Below are positions 63,798 through 64,000 of a stretch of 64,000 bases of DNA, piece after piece. The stretch is from JACRCG01 sp964524835 (lineage in GTDB: Bacteria > Desulfobacterota > Desulfuromonadia > Geobacterales > Pseudopelobacteraceae): assembly GCA_964524835.1 (NCBI GenBank), contig CAZGEG010000001.1:124001-188000 (forward strand). The letters are read 5' to 3'. Position 1 is the first letter of the stretch; each line of letters opens with the position of its first letter. The position numbers were made by a program, and so were the translations under genes. The notes under the pieces are model-generated. The model was given only the letters and a program-made list of their open reading frames with translations, was not told the origin of the DNA and did not search any database.

Positions 63798-64000
63798 ATG
63801 GGTGAGAAACTGATCTGCAATAACAAAAAGGCGTACCACGATTATTTTATCGAGGAGAAGTTCGAGGCCGGTCTGGTGCTGCAGGGGACGGAAGTCAAGT
63901 CGCTGCGTGCCGGCAAGGCAAACCTGAACGATTCGTTCATGCTGGTACGGGAAGGTGAGGCGTATCTGCACAACCTGAGCATTTCTGCCTACGAGTTCGG
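63798..64000 (+). CDS. smpB: SsrA-binding protein SmpB (partial)
   Basis: First 67 residues, cut by the right edge. MGEKLICNNKKAYHDYFIEE, then LVLQGTEVKSLRAGKANLNDSF, the OB-fold core of SmpB that binds tmRNA for trans-translation rescue of stalled ribosomes. Divergent from glgP with about 155 bases between. The ribosome site is weak (TGGA). Confidence 0.95.
   Translation, partial: MGEKLICNNKKAYHDYFIEEKFEAGLVLQGTEVKSLRAGKANLNDSFMLVREGEAYLHNLSISAYEF

Overview
The window looks like chromosome from a Geobacter-type member of the Desulfuromonadales (strict anaerobe, Gram-negative). Reasons: a four-gene 2-oxoglutarate:ferredoxin oxidoreductase beside malate dehydrogenase and two isocitrate dehydrogenases, a candidate sigma-54 promoter and cyclic-dinucleotide riboswitch in front of surface proteins, an in-frame UGA (probable selenocysteine) in a rhodanese, many lipoproteins and outer-membrane barrels, and high GC. 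No rRNA, tRNA, CRISPR array, intact insertion sequence or phage was seen. The species is not identified.

Layout. 1-8.6 kb (minus): a cell-surface locus with a very large secreted repeat protein (cut by the left edge), a small membrane protein and a membrane-anchored transglutaminase-like protein without the catalytic cysteine. Its leader carries, in transcription order, three palindromic sites, a sigma-54 promoter, a GEMM-I riboswitch and an intrinsic terminator. 8.6-10.8 kb: radical SAM protein, small barrel protein, RIO-type kinase. 11-18.7 kb: TCA-cycle block idh-icd-mdh, terminator, korDABC. 18.9-23.9 kb: lepA-lepB-aspS-LysM lipoprotein; tadA is divergent. 24.8-35.2 kb: a long housekeeping operon ftsH-folP-cdaA-glmM-pdxJ-acpS-nnrD-CBS-tsaE, with lysC just downstream. 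35.4-42.2 kb: envelope genes (lipoprotein serine protease, metallopeptidase/propeller/barrel fusion, DUF1737-like peptide, sensor kinase).

42.4-48.8 kb is a plus-strand cluster in a mostly minus-strand region: aldehyde dehydrogenase, glutaryl-CoA dehydrogenase, class III aminotransferase (together fitting 5-aminovalerate/glutarate breakdown to crotonyl-CoA), a second FtsH, and an exported rhodanese read through UGA. It is followed by a repeat element that abuts the tail of a lost gene. 49.2-52.7 kb holds prpB-prpC-prpD of the 2-methylcitrate cycle. 53-64 kb (minus) carries tilS, a small membrane protein, corA, an orphan HTH antitoxin next to a broken toxin, a barrel protein, a Uma2 protein, and pfkA, a START-like protein, rarA and glgP; smpB starts on the plus strand at the right edge.

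The most interesting points are the stacked control region at 8.05-8.44 kb driving a surface system and the unannotated selenoprotein at 48.38-48.79 kb. All functions are inferred by reading; no database search was run.
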